From Chrysopilus asiliformis (taxonomy: Eukaryota > Arthropoda > Insecta > Diptera > Rhagionidae), in assembly GCA_964034945.1 (NCBI GenBank), contig OZ035960.1, forward strand, positions 84,010,148 to 84,074,147: DNA of 64,000 nucleotides, written 5' to 3'. Positions 33,153 through 48,100 of this stretch are shown piece after piece. Numbering within the stretch: position 1 is the stretch's first letter; every line of letters begins with the position of its first letter. The position numbers and the translations under genes were made by a program. Below the pieces are notes generated by a model. That model had not been told where the DNA came from and ran no database searches. It saw only the letters and a program-made list of their open reading frames with translations.

Positions 33153-36100
33153 GTAAGATTTCATTTTATGCATTTACACAGATATGAATATTTAATTACG
33201 CGTTTAAAATTCAATATTTAGAAACAGAGCGTATTAGTTCTTGTAATTAACTTCACATAGATAATAAATTGTGTAAAAATATTTCAAGCAGTTTTATCAT
33301 TAAAAATCGAAATGAAAATGAAAATCGCGTATGCGTAATGCTCAAGGGCAAATAAGATTACCTACTGAATAAACTTAATTTATTCTTGAATTTGTAAATA
33401 TATCTATTACAATTAATGCATGTTGGTGATGGGGTGAGATTATTGAGGTAGATAATTTTTCAGTTTTAGAATATACATTTCTATAAAATTTACATATGCG
33501 TGTGTAAAAGTGAAATTAAAAATGGGTATTGCTAAAAATCAGTGGTTTTTATTATTGGCTATGGGAATAAGTTCTTAGCTTTTTTTTTGGTGAAAAGTCT
33601 TCTTTATTTTTGCTTCAAATTACAAATGAATTTTATTCAAAGTATATTCCATTGGAAGCCATAATCTTAGTCCATCTTTCAGGCAAAAGACTGATCATGC
33701 ACACTCAGAAAAATGTCCAGGTCAACTTTTTGTCAGGTTAACTCTGACCTTACAGAGGTTTCTGTAAGCCGGCTAGCGGTCAGAGTTAACCTATCTAAGG
33801 TCAACTCGTGCAGCTCCCAATGGCCTACTTCACCTGCTGGTGGCTTAATTTCAGAATTTCTCCGACCACAGGTCAACTCAGTTTTACTTGCCCACATGCA
33901 GGCGAACGCGCGCCTGCCCGAGGCCAATTACGCCGTATGTAGGTCGTCGAGTTAGCCTCCATTTTTCTGAGTGCACCCAGTCATGCACCCATTTGTTGAC
34001 CTCCTCATATGAATGGAACCGCAAGACCTGATTGCATCAATCTAAACAAATGGTAATCAGAAGGGGCAATGCCTGGGGGGTATGGTGGGTGGGGTATTTG
34101 ATCCCTTCTAGGTATGTTTTGACCGGCTTGGCAATGTGTGGCCTTGCGTTGTCGTGGAGTAGAATAAACTTGTCATGCCTATTGGCCCATTCCGTACGTT
34201 TTCGGCCACAAGCTCGCTTCCAACGTATCAGTTGACGTCGATAGACTTCGCCACTGATAGTTTCTGACGATTTCAAGAGCTCATAGTACACAACGTCCTT
34301 CAAATCCCATCGAAGTCTCTGACATCGAAATCACTGCTTTTAAACCGATGCATCCAAAATCTTCATGAGGATTCTGATAGGCTCTCACAATTCCCCGGCA
34401 CTTTTTTCAAAAAATTGTGATAACGTGAAACTTCCCGCAAATGACCCCTACTCAGATCAACACTCGACATTTTCAGCAAGAGAAAAACCATAGTTGTTTA
34501 CGCTTCCAACAAATGTTACATACTACGTTTGACAGCTCACACTACACCTTCCAAACCCATGTAATGGCGTATGGGACACATGCATGCGGAATGGCTAGCA
34601 GTATCTATTCACAATCGCTAAGAACTTATTTTCATAGCCAATATATAATTTTTGAAAGAGAACTTTTAGAGGGAAGCTTTGTAGTAGAGGGGTTGGGTCC
34701 GTCGAGAGAAATATTCTCCATGTAAAAGTATTAGGAGTCGGCCATACAAAGCTTTCCTCTTAGAGCTCTCTTTGGCAAATCGATCCTTCAAAGTAAACGC
34801 TATAAAATAATACTTCTTGACAGGTTTGAATTTAGGAGTTCGGATTTAGTTTCTTCCGAACCAGGTGACAATTCCCAAAACAGGTGACAAATGCGACCCC
34901 TCTAATTATAATAATTAGGTTATGGAAACTTTGGTCAATAGTAAAATCACAAATTTTTTAAAGCGCGATAACATAATCAACGAATCGCTAATATGGCTTT
35001 CGTGCGCGCCGCTTCACTGGCGATTTTTTGGTGTGCTTGACTGTGCGTTGGAATAAAAGTGTCCATAATTTTGGCGAATCAAAAACAATAGCTTTGGATC
35101 TCTCCAAAGCTTTCGACCATGTTTGGCATAAAGCTTTGCTGATAAAGATACGACCTATCGGTCTAAATTCTGCAATTTCCAAATGGATTGAAAGCTACCT
35201 TTCTGATCGTTCAATAAGGGTTGTACTGGATGGATTTAAGTCTGATTTCTTCAAAATTACTCTGGTGTCCCTCAAGGCTCAGTTCTAGCTCCTACGCTCT
35301 TCTTAATATTTATCAATAATCTACTGTCTCTTAATCTCAATCCGCTTTTCTGTGTCGCTGATGACAGCTCCCTTGACGCCTCTTAGTATTTCAACTCACC
35401 TGCAGAATCGAACGCCACTGCAGTGTCATTGAAACGTAGTGAGCAAATTAGATCTTGGAATTCTGATTTAAACATAGTTCTGGATTAGGGCAGAACCAAT
35501 CAGTGCGGTTGTCGATGAAATGCGAAAAAACCCCCGAAACGGTCAAAGACATCAGAATTCTGGGTATCGAAATAAACGAGAAACTCTGATGGAGCAATCA
35601 TATTTTCAAAATTGCAAAGCTGTATCTAGGATTTCTGGGACGCTGCTAAAAATATTTCGCACCAAACGACGTCCTTAACATTTACAAGAGCTACATTCGA
35701 CCGAGACTCGAGTACAATTCGCACATTTGGGCTGGAGCCCCAAAAACTGTCCTCCAACTGCTGGACCGAATCCAAAAACGTGCGATCCGACTAATTGGAG
35801 ACAAGTCTTTGACAGATTCATTACCGTCTCTCGAGCATCGTCGCTCTGTTGGAGTACTCAGCATATTCTATAAATATTTCCATGGGAAATATTCCACTGA
35901 AATTTCCCAACTTTTCCCTCCACGCTATATTTTTCCTAGACCCTCTCGTGCAGCTGCACGCGCGCACGACATCTTCCTTGGGCCTCCCCGTTTTCGTACA
36001 GTCAAGTTTAGGAATTCCTTCATTTCGCGAACAACAAGACTTTGGAACGATTTATCATCCGATGTGTTCCACCCGGACTATAACCTGCAGAAGTTTAAGG

Positions 36101-39100
36101 AGAACATAAACGACCTTTCCGACCATGCTGAGCTGTGCTTCGGAATCTTTTCCTAAGCTCTGGCTGGAACTAAATATAATATGAAAAAAAGAAACAGGAC
36201 TTGTAATGCACTTGAAGGCAATGCTGTCTTAAGGAAATTTTCGACATGAAAAAATCCAACATAAAATACATTTAGAATTTTTCAGAGTACATAATCTAAA
36301 GCATAATAGCGTTTTGACAATTTTTCGAATACATCTTTTAAGGTTGTTATTCAATTTTCAATTCCAAGGATACGAATTTATAAAAAAAAATATCACCAGT
36401 TTTCGTGCTTTGATTCTTGACTGTATTTTCCTAAATAGTATACAGCGGTAGAATAACGTAATTGGGGCTAATTTTATGGAGGAAAAATGTTAAATGTTAT
36501 GCACATAAATTAAATTTTTTCAAAAAGCTAACTGTCCGCTTGCAATATTATAGTAGATGATTAATGTTGTGTTGTCAAATAATTTGGAACCGTAAATGTG
36601 TGTATAATGTAAATGTGTATTAAATATAAATATATTTTTATAATTTCTTGTTTCCTGTTTTGGTGAGCTAACATTAAAAACTAACGTTAATGTCCAACTG
36701 TGAAAGCTTCAAATCGTATTTTAGTTTTTAGTTATGTGTATTGCATAATGAGAAATTAAAAAAAATCGAATTTGAAGTCATATAGGAAATCGTAGCGTTG
36801 CAGGCGGCGACACCTTTAGTGTAGAAGATTTATGAAAAACATTTTAATTAAGATATTAACGCATAAACTAGAGATCATAATTCAGTAGTTACCATCGCTG
36901 CGCTAACCATCCTTAATCCCTACAGGTTTAATAGATATTTCGCTAGAAATGGTAAGAAGAGCTAGTCCCAGTATTCTAAGATTTTAGCCGCTTCAAGGTG
37001 GAAACGATCGTTTAGCAGACGATATTGACACGGGAAGCGTGGCCAAAATTTTCAAAAGTTCATTACGTTTCTCAAATATTTCTATTGCCACCTTTTTTTC
37101 CACCTTTCGTATTTATTTAAAAACAACTATCCAGATTTTCTTTAAATTCAATCGGACATAAAACGTTTGTTCACTGTTATCTTTAAAAAGAGTAAAAAAA
37201 AAACAAAATGGAAATTTGGAAAACCCCCCGACCACAGATATCGTACTACTAGATCGCGGCACTCGAACAATTTCATAGTAAAAATATGGGACAGCGTGAC
37301 TATGGTTGTCTCATTTTTTCTTCGAACTTTAGCGATGTCAGATGTTCGAATCAACAAACTCAATAACACTTGAATTATATGTTTTACGTCGAACTCATAA
37401 GACTTATACACAGGTTTAGGGAATTGCATATTAATGTATGTGGCAGGTCTGAATATTAACATGAATAATCGGTATAGGGATTGAATAATATGCCGTCGGG
37501 GACCTGCATAAGCATTTTTTCCAGAATTTTTATTTCCCAGAATTACTAGCTTTGTCCCTTTTTTTCGTCATAGCTTTTTGACGTTTCAGTGGCCCATTTG
37601 AGATAGCAAATGGCTTGATCTAGTAATACGATATCTGTGCCCCCGACTAAAGAAAAACCCTGAAAAATTGAAAAACTCCTGAATAAAAAAAATCCTTTAA
37701 AAAGGATAAAATAATCACCACAGTAAATTTAAAATTTGTGTGCGTCGGGAAAGCCTATTGGTCGTTGAATTTGTGTGGATTTGAACTATATGGGACGTGT
37801 AAAAATGGCCGCCGAGCTGAAAAATCAGTAAAAAGAGCTTTAAAAATTTAATCCTTTGCCACAAATGAGTAAAATAACTGAAATCGGTCAATATCAACAA
37901 AAAAAAAACTCATATCAAAATTTGGAAAGTTGTAGTTGTTGACACGCACCATGTGTGTAGAGAGCCTATAATATAGAGAGTGGACATTCGGGCTTGTTCA
38001 AATGGCCGCCGAGCTGAAAAACGAGCGCGGAAAGCTTTAAAAATGTCGTTCTTTGTCACATTATCAAAATAACGGAAATCGCTTAATATAAGTAAAAAAA
38101 ACTCATGTCTAGTCGATCTAGTCCGGATGTCCACTCTCTATATTATGGGCTCTATACACACATGCTGGTGTCATAACGCCGACGTTGACGCCTCATCTGT
38201 TTGGGGCATAACTTTCGAGATATTTAAATTACTGAGGTCATCCCTAATATTAAAAAAAAATTCTTTAAAAAGGATCCAATAATATAATCATTGGAGTAAA
38301 TTTAAAATTGGTTTGCATCAGGACAACCTCACACCACAAATTCAACAACCAATAGGCTTTCCCGACGTACACAAAATTTAAATTTACTGTGATGATTATT
38401 TTATCCTTTTTAAAGGATTTTTTTTTCAGGAGTTTTTCAATTTTTTTTGGGTTTTTTTAGTCGGGGGTTTTTCAAAATTTTTATTTTCTTTTTTTTAGAA
38501 AGTTTGATTCTGAATAGGGGAAGGGAGTTCTAAACCTCCGTTCCGTTCCCCTCTTATATACGCCCATGTACTTTGAGTTAAATTTCATACATACGAATAT
38601 ATGAGAAAATATCTGATGTGAACAGCACATGACTTTCTTATACAAAATCCACGTTCCTGCATAATTTATACCACAACCCAACAAGTAGAATTTATAGCTT
38701 ATATAAAAATATGATTTATTTTTTACAAAATCTGAAATATCTCGATAACGGCGGACTATATCAATTTACAGTGAAAGCCAAAAATGTGGAGAATTTTAAT
38801 ACCTTTAATTCTTCTTTCAAATGTTTTATCAAAAAACCGTGAATTTGCAATCAATTTGCAAAAATCAATTTTTTTAATTAATAAAAATATTTCTTTATCT
38901 TCAATTTATCTTATTTAATGAACTTTTAAAAACCCGATAGTTTTCGAAAGAATCGCAAAAAACTGATTTTTTTGAAATAACGGTATATCTCAATGCCGGT
39001 TTGAGATATTGAGTTCTAGTAGCAGACAAAAGTGTGGGAAATTTTACTGTCTCCAACTTTCCTTGTACGTAAGACTTCTGAAAAACGCGTAGTTTCAGAG

Positions 39101-42100
39101 TAAACAGCAAAAAATCAAACTGCGATTTTTAAAAATCCGCCAAAATTAAGAGGTCGAAATTTTTATGAATACAATACTTTATTATACTACGTATAAGAAA
39201 GTAAAAAGTTGATACAGTATACAATTCGAATAGAACATTTTTCACCCATATGCCTTATCAAACATTTACAGCCATGTTTACAAACCTATTAGCCTCCAGG
39301 TAAACAAAGAGAAACTTTACGCTTAACCTTTTTCTAGTTATGATAAACATACTTTGAAGAAACAAAAAAAAAATGTATACAACCCCGACTATGAAAACAT
39401 GTTTGTATTTCCGGTGTTCACTTTTGCTTTCTAATTTTGTACAAACTTTTAACTATAAAGGAAAACATATGTGTACCTCAGCTCTACTAATTGAAGGAGC
39501 CCCCTGAAGCTTGAGTGATATTTTAAACTGATTATCATTTGGAATCCATTCCAGTTACCTTTCATCTACTGTCTCATATGAATGCCATTTTCTTAATGGG
39601 AAATTAAAGTCCTTTCCACTTTTTCAACCCAAACTTAATAAAATTTACTTTGTTTTGTGAGTAATTTGTGATAAGCTAAAAATTCTTGTTATTACAGACG
39701 GCTCTAATGTTGAATTTCCAAATGCCAAGTCTGGGGAGCTAAAGATACAAAATAAACACTCAAGATGGAGGAATGAAATATACTTTTAATACCAGAGATG
39801 ATCTGGTGGAATAAGTTCTTTTCAAATATGTTGGGTTGTTAGTTGAAACGACCCCTCATTTATTAAGGCGATTATATGTAGGCAAGAATTTACCAACATC
39901 CGTTTCGGGGCATATACGCTCACATTTCGAATACATATACGTATGTTCGGATCTAGTTTGGTTTTCTTAACACAATCCTTCCATTGTCCCTTGCTCCACA
40001 CATCTAGTTATATGAAAGCCGGATCATTGTTCCTTGTCTATGCTTAAGCATACAAACAATTTAAGGATAAATGCTCCCGGGTGTCATATGGAGTAAAATG
40101 ATTTTTTTTTGCTAAAGTACGAGGTTAAATTTCCGAGTAATTGCTTAGACTTAAAGTTGTGCTTCCCAGCGCCCGCTGTGGCCGAAATAAGGATATTCTG
40201 TACTTAAGAATTTTTTGCGTACATTTTGTAAGTAAACGGATTCACCTATTTTCTATGGAAACCTCGTTAGAAGCACCCCCAATATTCCACATATGGTAAT
40301 GGATAAGGCATTCTATGCTGTGGGTTTTACGCTGTATTATGCTAGCAAAGGGTGTAGATTGTTGTACATATAGGTTATGAGGTTTCATGCTGTTAACTAA
40401 AATGATAAAGGGTATTCCCAAGTTGATTGGTATTTGAGTAGATTAAATGAAGATTGTTCAAATATGGTAATGTGTTGCGCTTATTATATGGTAAGCCTTT
40501 GCTCCTTACTCTTCCTTGTTCAAAAGTCTTTTCGTTTTACAATCTTAGTTTATCCGTTTTTGGATAAGATCAGCAATCAATGTGAATTTAATTATGAGAA
40601 TAATTACGATGAAATTCTACAAGATTCGAGTTAATTAAATTAATTAATTATTTTCAATCTTCTCGCATTGGGACTTTAAAGTCATTTTATAGTAATTGAA
40701 TTAAATTATAACGATTATTGTTTTTCCATTTAGTAATTTATTTATTCATTTCTTTTTAGACAGTTAAATGCTACACTCGAGCCACTGGAATGCTTCGATA
40801 GGGATGTGCTGAATCTATTACCAACACAATTAATTGCATTTGGTAAATTGGACAATTACCAGACAGATTTATTGAGGGTCAATATTAATGGTTTACACCA
40901 GTGGAGTCCGCAGTTTGAGAGCCATATCTGGAGATATTTAGGTAATAAGAAAAAAATCGTAACGTGACACATTTCATTATGTACCGAAATTCAAATTTTG
41001 TTTTGTTACGTTTTTTCGGTTTTTTACCGAAAAAAAAATCATTCGTTACTATTTCTTCATTCCGTAAATATTGCTCCAATCCTGCCAGCGAGTGGTCATC
41101 ATCCAGCGTTAACTTGTTTCTTGCATACTGATTGTTCACTTTCAAGTAGTCTTTTTTGTAATATTCAAGATTTTAATTTTCGAAAAGCTAACTTTTCAGA
41201 AATGTCTAAGCTTTTTGACATGGTTAATTGGGACGTGGTCTTAAATGAAGCTAATATTGACATTGCAACTTCTAAATTTTATATGATTATTTTTGAAATT
41301 TTAAATTTGACAGTACCCTACTTTACGAAGAAAAATCTTCTAACACGTCCTAAATGGTTTAATGCTGAAATTATGCATCTGCGAAACCTTAAAACGAAAC
41401 ACTGGAAAAGATTTGTTGAGTCCCAATGTGAGTACGATTTTAAAATTTACTGTTATTTTAAGGACAAATTCCTTTCTGCTGCTGGCCAAGCTTATGATAG
41501 CTATGTGTCGAGCATGAAAACCAAATTAAAACGTGATCCAAAAAGTTTTTGGAATTTTATTAATAGTAAGAGAAACGTCGACGGTTACCCGACGTCATTA
41601 TTTTTGAAAAATTTTAATTCTGACAACTCTGAGGAAATCTGTAACTTGTTTGCAGATCTTTTTCAAGGCGCGTTTAGTGATAATTTAAACTGTGATATTG
41701 ATGAGCAATATTTTGATTTCTTGACTAAAATACCTTTAACTACCTTGACCATGAAGGATTTGAGCATTGACGAGCATACTATCTGTGAATCAATAAATAA
41801 ACTTGACTTAAATTATTCGTCTGGTCCCGATGGCGTCCCCGCTGCCGTGCTTAAGTATTGTAATAATAGTTTTGTCAAACCACTTATTTATTTATTTAAT
41901 TTATCTCTTCGTGATGGGATTTTTCCTCATATTTGGAAAGCATCTTATATAATCCTAATCCACAAAAAAGGCAATAGATCGAATATTGCAAATTATAGAC
42001 CTATTGCTAAATTGTCATCCATTCCTAAACTATTTGAGTCTATTATCTGTTCTGTGTTACAGTTTCATATAAGCTCTATCATTACTCCGCAGCAACACGG

Positions 42101-45100
42101 ATTTCTAAAAGGTCGATCTACTGAAACAAATTTAGTGCAATTTACATCTTTCTGTCAAAATATCGTCGAGAATGGGCTGCAGGTCGACTGCATATATACT
42201 GATTTAGCCAAAGCATTTGACTCAATTTCGCATAAAATTTTGTTGTTTAAGCTTTCTGCTCTGGGTTTTCCCCCACTATTTCTCAAGTGGTTAAACTCTT
42301 ACCTTTGTAATCGTACTCAAAGAGTTTGTTTTCGAGGGATAACTTCGAAAACTATATATAATATTTCTGGTGTACCTCAGGGAAGCCATCTGGGTCCGAT
42401 GCTTTTCGTGTTATATGTGAATGACATTTATTTGATTATAAAAAATAGCTCTATTTTGCTCTTTGCTGACGATATGAAAATATACCGCCCTATTCGTGAC
42501 ATAAATGACTGTGTACTTTTATCGAATGACTTTGAAAATTTTTATGTGTGGTGTAAAAAAAACTGTATGTTACTAAACGTTGACAAGTGCTCTGTCCTTA
42601 GTTATGGTAGGAAGAAAAGATTTTTATTTTATGACTATACCCATGAAGGGACTGATCTGATCAGGCTTCAACAAATTAAGGACCTTGGTGTAATTTTTGA
42701 CGTTTCTCTTACTTTTGTTGATCATATAAATTCGATTTTGAGTCGAGCTAATTCCCTCATGGGCTGTATCAAGAGGTGGTCTAAGGAATTTTCTGACCCT
42801 TTTGTCACCAAATCCTTATACTGCTCTCTGGTTCGTCCAATATTAGAATATTGTTCTGTAGTTTGGGACCCTTTCTATGCGATACATTGTGATCGGATAG
42901 AAATGGTGCAAAGGAGATTTAGTCGTTTTGCGCTGAAGGGACTGCCCTGGAACAACGTCTTAAGTCTACCTCCTTATGCAGATCGACTTGCGCTGCTAAA
43001 TTTAAAAAGCTTAAAAGAAAGAAGGAGTATCACAAAGACTACCTTTATGTTCAAATTGTTAACGGGACTGATTAGCTCGCCTCAAATATTAGAAAATATA
43101 TCTATACTTGCTCCTTCTCGTCCACGTAGATGTCATAATTTTCTTCATGTTGCTATGCATCGTACAAACTATGGTCTTAACGAACCTATATCCAACATAT
43201 GCCGTAATTTCAATTTGAAATTTGAAAATATTGATTTTAACAATAGTTTGGAGCTTCTGAAGAGTAAGCTTTAATACATATGTTATTGTAAATAATTTTA
43301 ATCAGTAATCAGTATTTTGATGAAATTTGTAAATAAATAAATAAATAAATAAATGACGTCTCGCAAATTTCGGAGCAATTCAATACTTGTTACAAAACTG
43401 TGTTCTCCTACTTAGATTACAGAAATTTCCCAAACGTAACAAAGATAATACGTTTCGAATCCAGGCGAAATGTATAGATGTTACTTTTTGAAACATTTGT
43501 TTCGCGTTTGTTGTTTCTTGTTGTTCGGTGCGGGCCAAATTTTAACCATGCAAAAATTATCAAAATTAGTACCTCTACACCTATTGCTCAAAAAGTAGCG
43601 CTGCTTCATTTTTTCGAGCAAAATGATAATTTATGGAAAAGAAAGTTATCGTCTAATTTCACAAGGAAAAAACCACAATAGTTGTGGAATCGGACGACAA
43701 CAATATTCAAATGCAATTCCCGGTGCAACAAAAGACAGAAAGAAATGGAGGAAAGTGAATATTAATAAAAACGGCAACAATAATACAACATAAATATTAT
43801 GTCGTTTTGTGTTATGTTTAGCTTCAGGCAGAGTTTAGTATTGCTCATTCATGAGCACTGCTCATGAGTAATTTATTCACCTCGTGAGCAGTGAGCAATG
43901 AGCCAAATGTTTAATCAAAAACTCTTACTCACAAGTATGCGCATTGAAAAATTCTATGAGTACTCATGATCATGAGTATTTGCGCATCAGAAATATTGCT
44001 AACTCCTTCAACCACTCAAAAGAAAGGGTGGAATGGGGACGGGATTTGTGAAAGGTGGGGGGAGCGTGGGAATGGCAAGAGTGTGAGTGTTAAGTGGGGA
44101 AAGAGGATTTAAAAGAGGTAGTGGAGGGGCGGGGGTTGCGGGACGAGGTAGTGTAAGAAGGTGGAAAAGAGTAGTGAGGGAAAAGGGAGATAGAGGAATT
44201 TTCACTGCTCTTGCCTCCCTCCTCCCCTCTTATCCTCCTCACTCCAAAGATTTCACGAAAAGTTTCCCAAAAAATTCCCATCCCAAATAGCATTTTAGGC
44301 AGCAAATATGATGTTTATCCCCATAGTTCGTCACCATGCAGATCACGGCGATAAGCAATTTATGTAGAAAACACGTCCTTAGTCGTGCGTATGAGACGCG
44401 CAACGACACACATAGTGGGGAACACTTTTCTGCGGTTTGCTACGTCGCAATTATAACGACAGGGACGTAATTAGTTGCCTCATGCGCGAGCGTCATCTGA
44501 CGGCATTATATCACACAATTACACAAATCATCGAGCGGGTTTTCTTTCTCCCTCGAATGCTTGCTAGTAAACAGAGATGAACAAATAAAAACGTAAGCAG
44601 AAGACGAACGAGAAAAATCTAATGGCGACAAATTAATGGAAACTTTTGTGGGGTGTTATTTTATAATGGACTTTTCTTCCGGTTGCATGTCGTGATTTTA
44701 ATTGCCATTAAAATTTTTCGACAATATTGGATCTGAAATTTAAACAGATTTTAATGGGCCATCGAATTATTTTGTTTTTAATCAAAAATTTCTTTAATTT
44801 TATTTTACCGGTCAAATTTATTTTTTCTTTTGCAATAAAATTTTGATGCCAATAAAATTGTGCTGTTTCAAAAATGTCTGCTATCCACTTTTTATGCAAT
44901 ATCCTTCAGTCATTCGCCTGAAATAAGAAATTTAATTCTCGAAACGAAATCATTTCCATCAAATGTCAGTGAGAAATATGGCGGCTGAAGGCATCAATTT
45001 TTTTTGGTGTTTCTCAGACGGGGAGCTTTAATGAAACTTTAGTGGTAGCAGTTTCGTCACTTTTTCCATCACACGCTTCTTCAAAATTAAACTGACGTTC

Positions 45101-48100
45101 AGGCTCCACAGCCAATCACTATTTCGGCCCGAAAACCATCAAATGCTGCTCTATCGCCGCAGGATTTTCATGAAGCGAATGTTGCCCCAAAGATCGTGCT
45201 CGTCACTTCTTTCGCTTCTTTTACGCGGATGTGAATTATAGGTGTAAATTTTTAATCCCGATTGTGTAAATTTCTACTCTTTCAAGTCGCAAAGAACAAA
45301 TCTCATGTTCCCGTACTTTTCGATGCTGTTTGGGATATATAAGTAACTCACGAGTGAGCATCAGATATGAGTATTAATGAGTGAGCATTTCCTGCACTGA
45401 GATTTTATCTAATTGATTAGGTGTGGTTAAACAATTGATTTACATATTTCTTACCAGATATTTATTTTCCACTGAAAAGTATGAAATAATTTTTTTTTAA
45501 ATAACATTTACTTATTTATTTACTTATTTATTTACAATATCGCTACAGAACAGATATGACTCCAATAACTCAATAGCGTACAAAATTAAGATAGAAAAAA
45601 TTGAAAAATGAAATTTTATATAATAAAATAGATTAAAAAATTTCTGCTTTTAGCCAAATAAGTAGTTTACGGCGAAAAGTTAAGTATGGTATGTCCAAAG
45701 AACCAAATTGAAAGTTATAGTGGTTTCTTGGTAGCCGTACTAGTGGGGAATGAAAATATGGATTTATCGTAGCTCGAGGCTGTGTAAAAATTAGATTAAG
45801 CCTGTTGGGAAAATTTGAGTATCTAAGATTAAGGCGATTGCTTAGAGTGCTATTGAAACAACCATTAAAAATTTTAAATAGGGTGCACTCATCGAGAAAT
45901 ATTCGGCGCTTTTCTAAAATAGGTAAACTTAGGTGTGTTAGACGTCCATTGTAGTTGTCATTTTGTATTTTGAATTTAAAGCACACTTGTTTAGTGAACC
46001 TTCTTTGCACTTGTTCAATTTGCTTAATGTAACACATATATGACGGAGACCATACAGTAGAACAATATTCAAGTATACTACGAACAAGACTTATGAAAAG
46101 AGTAATACAAGTACGAGGATTACTGAAGGAAACAGAAGAACGAACAATAAAACCAGAAAGTCGTAGTGCTCTATTGGTAATATTTTGTATATGGTGGTCA
46201 AATTTTAGCTTTGGATCAAATATCACACCAAGATCAGAAACACTGTAGATTTCAGTCAAAAATTTGTTGTCAATCTTATATTTAAATTTCGTCGCAATTT
46301 TGAGTAAGGAATCGGTAATTTTATTGCACTTAGGTATATTTAATTTAAGGTCATTGTTTTTGCACCACATACATAAAGAATTAAGGTCAAGTTGTAAAGC
46401 TTCGCAGTCTAATGTAGATTTAATCACTTTGAAAATCTTAAGATCGTCCGCAAATAAAAGAGAGTCCGATGATAAAAATTGTGGTAAGTCATTTATAAAA
46501 ATTAAAAACAAAAAAGGACCCAATACAGAACCTTGCGGTACACCACTACATGGACTGAAACATTTAGACATACTATTGTTGACTACTACACAGTTTTCTC
46601 TATTCGTCAAGTAGGATGCAAGTAAAGACAATAGGTTTCCTTTTACACCGTATTTCTCTAGCTTTTAAAAAAAAATTTTAAAAAAAGAAAATAATTTAAA
46701 AAACTAAAGCGCTAAAAAGTAAAAAATAATTTTTAAAATGTATAATCTGGTATTAAAATCTAGCGTAATGGGTATTCTTATATTTGTAAATATGAAGTCG
46801 AAGCAATTACTGTATAATACATCTTAAAGCACAAGAATCTCAAAATGACTTACTACCGTTTTCTCGCATACGACTTTATATTTACAAATATAAGATTTTA
46901 ATAGTACTTAAAATTTTGCTGGTAATCAAATTTGACAGTAATCAAATTTGAATAGCAATTAAAATTTTGCTAGTAATCAAATATATCAAATTTTAAATTT
47001 TAAAAATTGTTTTTTACTTTTTAGCGCTTTAGTTTTTTTTTTTAATTATTTTCTTTATTTTTTCTCATAATCAAGTCGTAATAAATATCCAAAAAATCAG
47101 CTTATGTAATTAAAATATGTTAAAATACCAAAAATATATTAAAATATGCAAATTCGTGTAAAATATGTCCAAATATGCAAATGCATATGCCAATATGCAT
47201 TTGCATGTAATCCGGTCTCTATTAATAAGTCATGGCCAGGTTCGGCTCTGCATACAAGTTAATGCTACAACCATTTCGGAACTTGGCCAGTACCCGAAAA
47301 AAGTTCGAACCAACTTGTGTAAAATATGTTGTGATCTTGAAAAACAACACGAAGCGCTGCAATTTTTTACTAATCAAGATAAAGATTCTATTTTTCAGAT
47401 ATAATTTATTTGATTTAAATCTGTTCATTTATCAAATAGATTTTTATTTTTGTTGAAAAATCTATTCCATGTGCGATCCCATTCAAGTGACCAAAAAAAT
47501 ATGTAAATTTTTATCTCCTATGGATCGATATTCGAGTGTCTATAAGTAAACGGATATTTTTAACCTATAAGTGAAATCTAACTGTAATTCAATATCAATA
47601 GAATCGGAAGCTAATAATTCTGGAAATGTGAATATCACAACCAGGATACAGAGTTCCAATTCAAATCTTCTGAAGAAATATAAAACCTCATCATAAGCGA
47701 ATATGGATTTTAGACCATCACATCCTAGCAAAATTCAAGTTCCAATTTTATTTCACTGTTGATATTTTATCGATATTGGTTTACATGTACTTTACCCCTG
47801 ACAATTTAAATTGACATGAGTGCCATTATATGTATCATTTTTTCGTAATATGAAAACCATACGCCTAGCATGACAAAACGCAAATATTACTTTTTATTAA
47901 AATTTGCTGAAAATCAAGACACAGGAAACTTCGGGACCATTGTCCATTCAAAATTAGTGTCAAATTTTCACGATCACGATTGGCATTTTTGTTTCTACCA
48001 AATTAAACAATAAAAATAACAGAACGATTATTTATACTAATTACATTTGTAAAATAAATTTGATATGTGTTATCGCTTAAAAACGAAGTCTTCATATTAC

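Larger units (their letters stand above)
33555..34641 (-). mobile_element. DD34D-type mariner, internally deleted, hosting a MITE (intron 1)
   Basis: Inverted ends TTGGCTATG(G/A)(G/A)AATAAG... are flanked by TA on both sides (33553-33554 and 34642-34643). The transposase runs on the minus strand. Total length is 1087 bp including a 272-bp MITE, so only about 815 bp are mariner, shorter than the usual 1.3 kb. Part of the N-terminal half is therefore missing. Confidence 0.85.
40950..43575. mobile_element. Diverged MITE D copy split by a LINE (intron 2)
   Basis: The left remnant (about 40950-41080) ends AATATTGCTCCAAT. The right remnant (43354-43560) resumes GACGTCTCGCAAATTTCGGA and continues TTAGATTACAGAAATTTCC, ACGTTTCGAATCC and GTTACTTTTTGAAACATTTG. 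In MITE D at 13.8-14.0 kb these parts are contiguous (ATTGCTCCAAATTACGTCTC), so the LINE at 41081-43354 was inserted at this point. Confidence 0.75.

Noticed and set aside
40998..41080. Start of the 758-codon LINE frame
   Set aside because: The frame opens at a TTG and the first 27 codons lie in MITE D sequence, so they are not part of the LINE protein.
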